This document shows, one piece after another, positions 5,278 to 7,414 of a stretch of 7,414 nt of DNA. The DNA lies in NCBI GenBank assembly GCA_013698285.1, contig JACCVE010000107.1, positions 1 through 7,414 on the forward strand, read 5' to 3'. The stretch is from Chloroflexia bacterium. GTDB taxonomy: Bacteria > Chloroflexota > Chloroflexia > Thermomicrobiales > UBA6265. The position numbers and the translations under genes were made by a program. The notes under the pieces were generated by a model. It did not search any database. It worked only from the letters and a program-made list of their open reading frames with translations, and was not told the origin of the DNA. Positions within the stretch are counted from its first letter, which is position 1; each line of letters opens with the position of its first letter.

Positions 5278-6015
5278 TCAATCAGGCCCGCCCGCGGCGG
5301 GACGTTGCACGGGGAAATTCACCGCCCAGGCCCGGATGGATCGGAGCCATGCGGATCTGGTCATCGTGTACCCGTCGTCGAGGAATCTCGTCAAGACCTC
5401 GGCAGTCAGCGATGGGAAAGCCGGGCTGGTCACGACGGGCACATACTCGCCGTCTCGTAATGTGAGGATCGTGACCCCCTCGGGCGTCGTCCGCCAGACC
5501 TCGGGGATCCCCATCGCGGCGAAGAGCGGCAGCTTGGGGATTGCCGAAGTCGTCACGTCCATCTCGATCACCAGGTCGGGGGGCGGATCGACGGCCGGGT
5601 CGATCGGTCGTCGTCCACTGACGCTGGCGACGTGGTCGATGTAGAAACACGTGTCTGGCTCGAACCCGCGCTCGAGGTCAGCGCGGCGGAACGTCGTCGT
5701 CCCGAAGTCCAATAGGTTGATGTCCCACTCCATCGCCACCATCTCGACGACCAGGGCGAGTGCGCGGTTCGCTCGCTCGTGTGGCGAGGAAGGGCTCATG
5801 ATCTCCAACGTCCCCCGATCGTAGGTCAACCGCGGTGAGCCCGGATCCGCCAGATCGGCAAGCAACGATTCGTAGGTCTCCCACCGCACGCCGGTCAACG
5901 TCACCAGCGATCCGGGGGCGTACCCCTCGTCCACGGTCGTCGCGACGGCTTCGCCGTGCGCCGGTTCGCTTGGGGCTGCGTTCGTCGCGGTGGGTGGCGT
6001 GGTCGTGACCGTCAC
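5278..6015 (-). CDS. Uma2 family (DUF820) putative PD-(D/E)XK nuclease, copy 1
   Basis: This 245-residue protein is of the Uma2 family, which has a restriction-endonuclease-like fold; its biological role is not established. After a Thr/Ala-rich N-terminus of about 33 residues, the domain runs from about 37 to 235. Typical blocks are WETYESLLADL at 45-55, YDRGTLEIMSP at 65-75 followed by His79-Glu80, FRRADLERGFEPD at 109-121, PPPDLVIEMDV at 144-154, Lys161, and LFAAMGIPEVWR at 164-175. Asp121, Asp147, Glu151 and Lys161 fall where the family's metal-site residues are expected, so the site appears intact. The GTG start at 6015 is supported by GGAGGAGG 7 bases upstream and by an identical arrangement in copy 2. 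It is one of three tandem paralogues, separated from copy 2 by 89 bp. Confidence 0.92.
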   Translation of the reverse strand: MTVTTTPPTATNAAPSEPAHGEAVATTVDEGYAPGSLVTLTGVRWETYESLLADLADPGSPRLTYDRGTLEIMSPSSPHERANRALALVVEMVAMEWDINLLDFGTTTFRRADLERGFEPDTCFYIDHVASVSGRRPIDPAVDPPPDLVIEMDVTTSAIPKLPLFAAMGIPEVWRTTPEGVTILTLRDGEYVPVVTSPAFPSLTAEVLTRFLDDGYTMTRSAWLRSIRAWAVNFPVQRPAAGGPD

Positions 6016-6022
6016 GGTGGTG

Positions 6023-6030
6023 CCTCCTCC
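6023..6030 (-). promoter_or_regulatory. Strong ribosome binding site of Uma2 copy 1
   Basis: GGAGGAGG on the coding strand, 7 bases before the GTG, fixes the non-ATG start. The same site and spacing recur in copy 2. Confidence 0.75.
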
Positions 6031-6104
6031 CGGCCGGGCCGTTGGCGTGCTACCCCCAGGGCTGGTCGGCGGCCCATATCCCGGGATCGCTTGGCGGCGG
6101 CGCG

Positions 6105-6860
6105 TCAGGCGGGTTCGGGCTGACGTTCATCCCGATCACCGCCGTGGCCGGGGTGGGGATGGTCCTTGGCCCAGACTTGGATATCCCCGAGCCATCGTGT
6201 GCTGAGCGTGGTCCGGCCTTCATGGACGAAGCGCGTCAGGACATCACCGGTCAGCGGTGGGAAGGCGACGCTGGCCGGGACGGCTAGGTACTCGCCATCG
6301 CGCAACGCGAACATGACGACCTGCCCGGATGTCACTCGCCAGACCTCGGGAATCCCCATCGCCGCGAAGAGCGGCAGCTTGGCGATGGCCGAGGTCGTGA
6401 CTTCCATCTCGATCAACAAGTCGGGCGGCGGATCAACCGACGGGTCGATCCGCGTCTTCCCGAGCATGGTGGCCACATGCTGGACGTAGAACGACGTGTC
6501 CGCTTCGAACCCGCGCTGGAGATCGGCGCGTCGGATCGTGACCGAACCGGCGTCGCTGACATCAATGCCCCACACCAAGGCCATCGTCTGGACGATCACG
6601 GTGAGAGAGCGATGATCCCGCTCGTGTTCCAAAGTCGGGCTCATGATCTCCAGGACTCCACGATCGTAGATGAAGCGTGGCGACGCCACATCGCCGACAT
6701 CGGCGAGGAGTGATTCGTAGGTGTCCCAACTGACCCCGGTCAACGTGACCAGGGCCTCGGGCGCGTAGCCCGTCACCGCGCTGGTGTCCACGGGCTCATC
6801 GCGTGCCGGCTTGCCCGGGTTCGTGCTCGTCATGGTGGATGGCGTGGTCGTGGCCGTCAC
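6105..6860 (-). CDS. Uma2 family (DUF820) putative PD-(D/E)XK nuclease, copy 2
   Basis: This 251-residue paralogue aligns with copy 1 without gaps over about the first 175 residues. The shared blocks are YDRGVLEIMSP at 65-75, RRADLQRGFEAD at 110-121, PPPDLLIEMEV at 144-154, Lys161 and LFAAMGIPEVWRV at 164-176. The acidic residues Asp121, Asp147 and Glu151 and Lys161 are all kept; Pro120 of copy 1 is Ala here. Even the N-terminus (MTATTTPSTM) resembles copy 1 (MTVTTTPPTA). The charged C-terminal tail after residue 230 (HPHPGHGGDRDERQPEPA) differs from copy 1. The GTG start at 6860 has GGGGAGGAGG 7 bases upstream. A 20-bp palindrome lies about 58 bases further upstream. As with copy 1, the target and role are unknown. 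Confidence 0.92.
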   Translation of the reverse strand: MTATTTPSTMTSTNPGKPARDEPVDTSAVTGYAPEALVTLTGVSWDTYESLLADVGDVASPRFIYDRGVLEIMSPTLEHERDHRSLTVIVQTMALVWGIDVSDAGSVTIRRADLQRGFEADTSFYVQHVATMLGKTRIDPSVDPPPDLLIEMEVTTSAIAKLPLFAAMGIPEVWRVTSGQVVMFALRDGEYLAVPASVAFPPLTGDVLTRFVHEGRTTLSTRWLGDIQVWAKDHPHPGHGGDRDERQPEPA

Positions 6861-6867
6861 GGTGTCG

Positions 6868-6877
6868 CCTCCTCCCC
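6868..6877 (-). promoter_or_regulatory. Strong ribosome binding site of Uma2 copy 2
   Basis: GGGGAGGAGG on the coding strand, 7 bases before the GTG at 6860. It matches the layout at copy 1, which suggests that the duplicated unit included the leader. Confidence 0.75.
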
Positions 6878-6918
6878 GTCATCGGTGGGGTACTCGTGGC
6901 CCTCATTCCGGTGTCATC

Positions 6919-6938
6919 GTCTCATGGCACCATGAGAC
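6919..6938. repeat. 20-bp palindrome, possible operator
   Basis: gtctcatggcaccatgagac has two perfect 9-base arms around a 2-base centre, in the 184-bp gap between Uma2 copies 3 and 2, about 58 bases upstream of the copy 2 start. The size and symmetry fit a dimeric repressor site. No T tract follows on the minus strand, which speaks against an intrinsic terminator for copy 3. Confidence 0.55.
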
Positions 6939-7044
6939 CTGCCAGAACGTGCGATGCCGCCTCATCGGGCCGACCGCAGTGTTCAGACGGCACACCAACT
7001 CCGTCCGGCATTCAGGTGATGGTCGCCTCCACGAGACGCGGAGT

Positions 7045-7414
7045 TCACCTGCTAGTCGGGTCAGCCTGGGTGCCGCTCTCTCCCCGCTCGCCGCCGGGGT
7101 CCGAGTGGGGATAATTTCCCGCCCAGGCTCTGATGGCGCGGAGCCATTGGGGTCTCGTCATCATCCGGCCGTCGACGAGAAACCGCGTCACGATCTCGTC
7201 CGTGAGCGACGGGAAGGCCACACTGGCCGGGACGGTCACGTAATCGTTTTCCTGGAGTGAGAAGATCGCGACTCGATCGGGGATGACCCGCCAGACCTCA
7301 GGAATCCCCATCGCTGCGAAGAGTGGCAGTTTGGGGATCGCCGAGGTGGTGACCTCCATCTCGATCAGGAGGTCAGGGGGTGGGTCGACCTCCTGGTCGC
7401 GATCGTCCTGGGCG
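7045..7414 (-). CDS. Uma2 family (DUF820) putative PD-(D/E)XK nuclease, copy 3, N-terminus cut off
   Basis: The frame is open from the window end to the TGA at 7045, giving the last 122 residues of a third paralogue. An internal ATG at 7359 lies within the conserved core and is not the start. The visible part starts in the divergent stretch before the core, then has VDPPPDLLIEMEV with the Asp and Glu of the putative active site, Lys in AIPKLPL, and LFAAMGIPEVWRV. The C-terminus has the WLRAIRAWAGNYP block (WLRSIRAWAVNFP in copy 1) and then a Gly/Glu-rich tail. It shares VPASVAFP with copy 2 and FPSLT plus MTRxxWLR with copy 1, so no simple pairing order is obvious. The PD-motif region and the start lie outside the window. 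Confidence 0.9.
   Translation of the reverse strand, partial: AQDDRDQEVDPPPDLLIEMEVTTSAIPKLPLFAAMGIPEVWRVIPDRVAIFSLQENDYVTVPASVAFPSLTDEIVTRFLVDGRMMTRPQWLRAIRAWAGNYPHSDPGGERGESGTQADPTSR

Noticed and set aside
4440..5465. Plus-strand open frame of 341 codons
   Set aside because: It is antisense to the membrane-protein locus and part of Uma2 copy 1, with Arg/Pro-rich composition and no recognisable motif.
6078..6087. Palindrome atcccgggat upstream of Uma2 copy 1
   Set aside because: At 10 bp it is short and likely by chance in GC-rich DNA; no second half-site pattern was seen.
6997..7045. 7-bp inverted repeat (aactccg / cggagtt) just after Uma2 copy 3
   Set aside because: The arms are short with a 35-bp loop and no T tract, so a terminator call is not supported.
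1..7414. CRISPR array, tRNA, rRNA or insertion sequence
   Set aside because: No regularly spaced repeats, tRNA-like cloverleaf, rRNA-like stretch or transposase was seen on either strand.

Overview
The window is GC-rich DNA from what looks like a bacterium of the Chloroflexota, perhaps Thermomicrobia-like. That placement is an inference from base composition, the style of the NADH dehydrogenase subunits and the tandem Uma2-family genes; no rRNA or other decisive marker is present. Every gene I can support lies on the minus strand, so transcription runs from high to low coordinates.

Layout in transcription order. (1) 7414-5278: a tandem array of three Uma2/DUF820 proteins (putative PD-(D/E)XK nuclease fold). 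The first is cut by the window edge. The other two are complete and share the same GTG start and strong Shine-Dalgarno layout. (2) 5123-4529: a small, unrecognised membrane protein locus. It is read in two frames that overlap by 8 bases next to a run of seven C, so it is either two coupled small genes or one frameshifted gene of about 197 codons. (3) 4528-4193: an intergenic stretch with a possible promoter (TACAAT) and a short heptamer repeat. (4) 4192-1952: nuoH, nuoJ and nuoK, membrane-arm subunits of respiratory complex I, with 78-bp gaps and no nuoI between H and J. (5) 1729-446: a response regulator with the domain order receiver, PATAN/DUF4388-like, FHA. (6) 445-111: a second repeat-rich intergenic stretch with tandem 19-bp units, a 14-bp inverted repeat, another TACAAT box and five tandem heptamers. 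(7) 110-1: the first 36 codons of nuoL.

The Nuo proteins would build the proton-pumping membrane arm of complex I. The most distinctive point is the signalling gene placed between nuoK and nuoL, colinear with them. It could receive a phosphoryl group on its receiver domain and bind phosphothreonine through its FHA domain. Its flanking gaps of 222 and 335 bp hold several inverted repeats, so it may have its own transcription unit rather than being a true operon member.

The most interesting non-coding signals are the period-7 tandem repeats just upstream of both nuoL and nuoH, each lying between a TACAAT box and the start codon, and a 20-bp near-perfect palindrome upstream of the middle Uma2 gene. 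I found no CRISPR array, tRNA, rRNA or insertion sequence.
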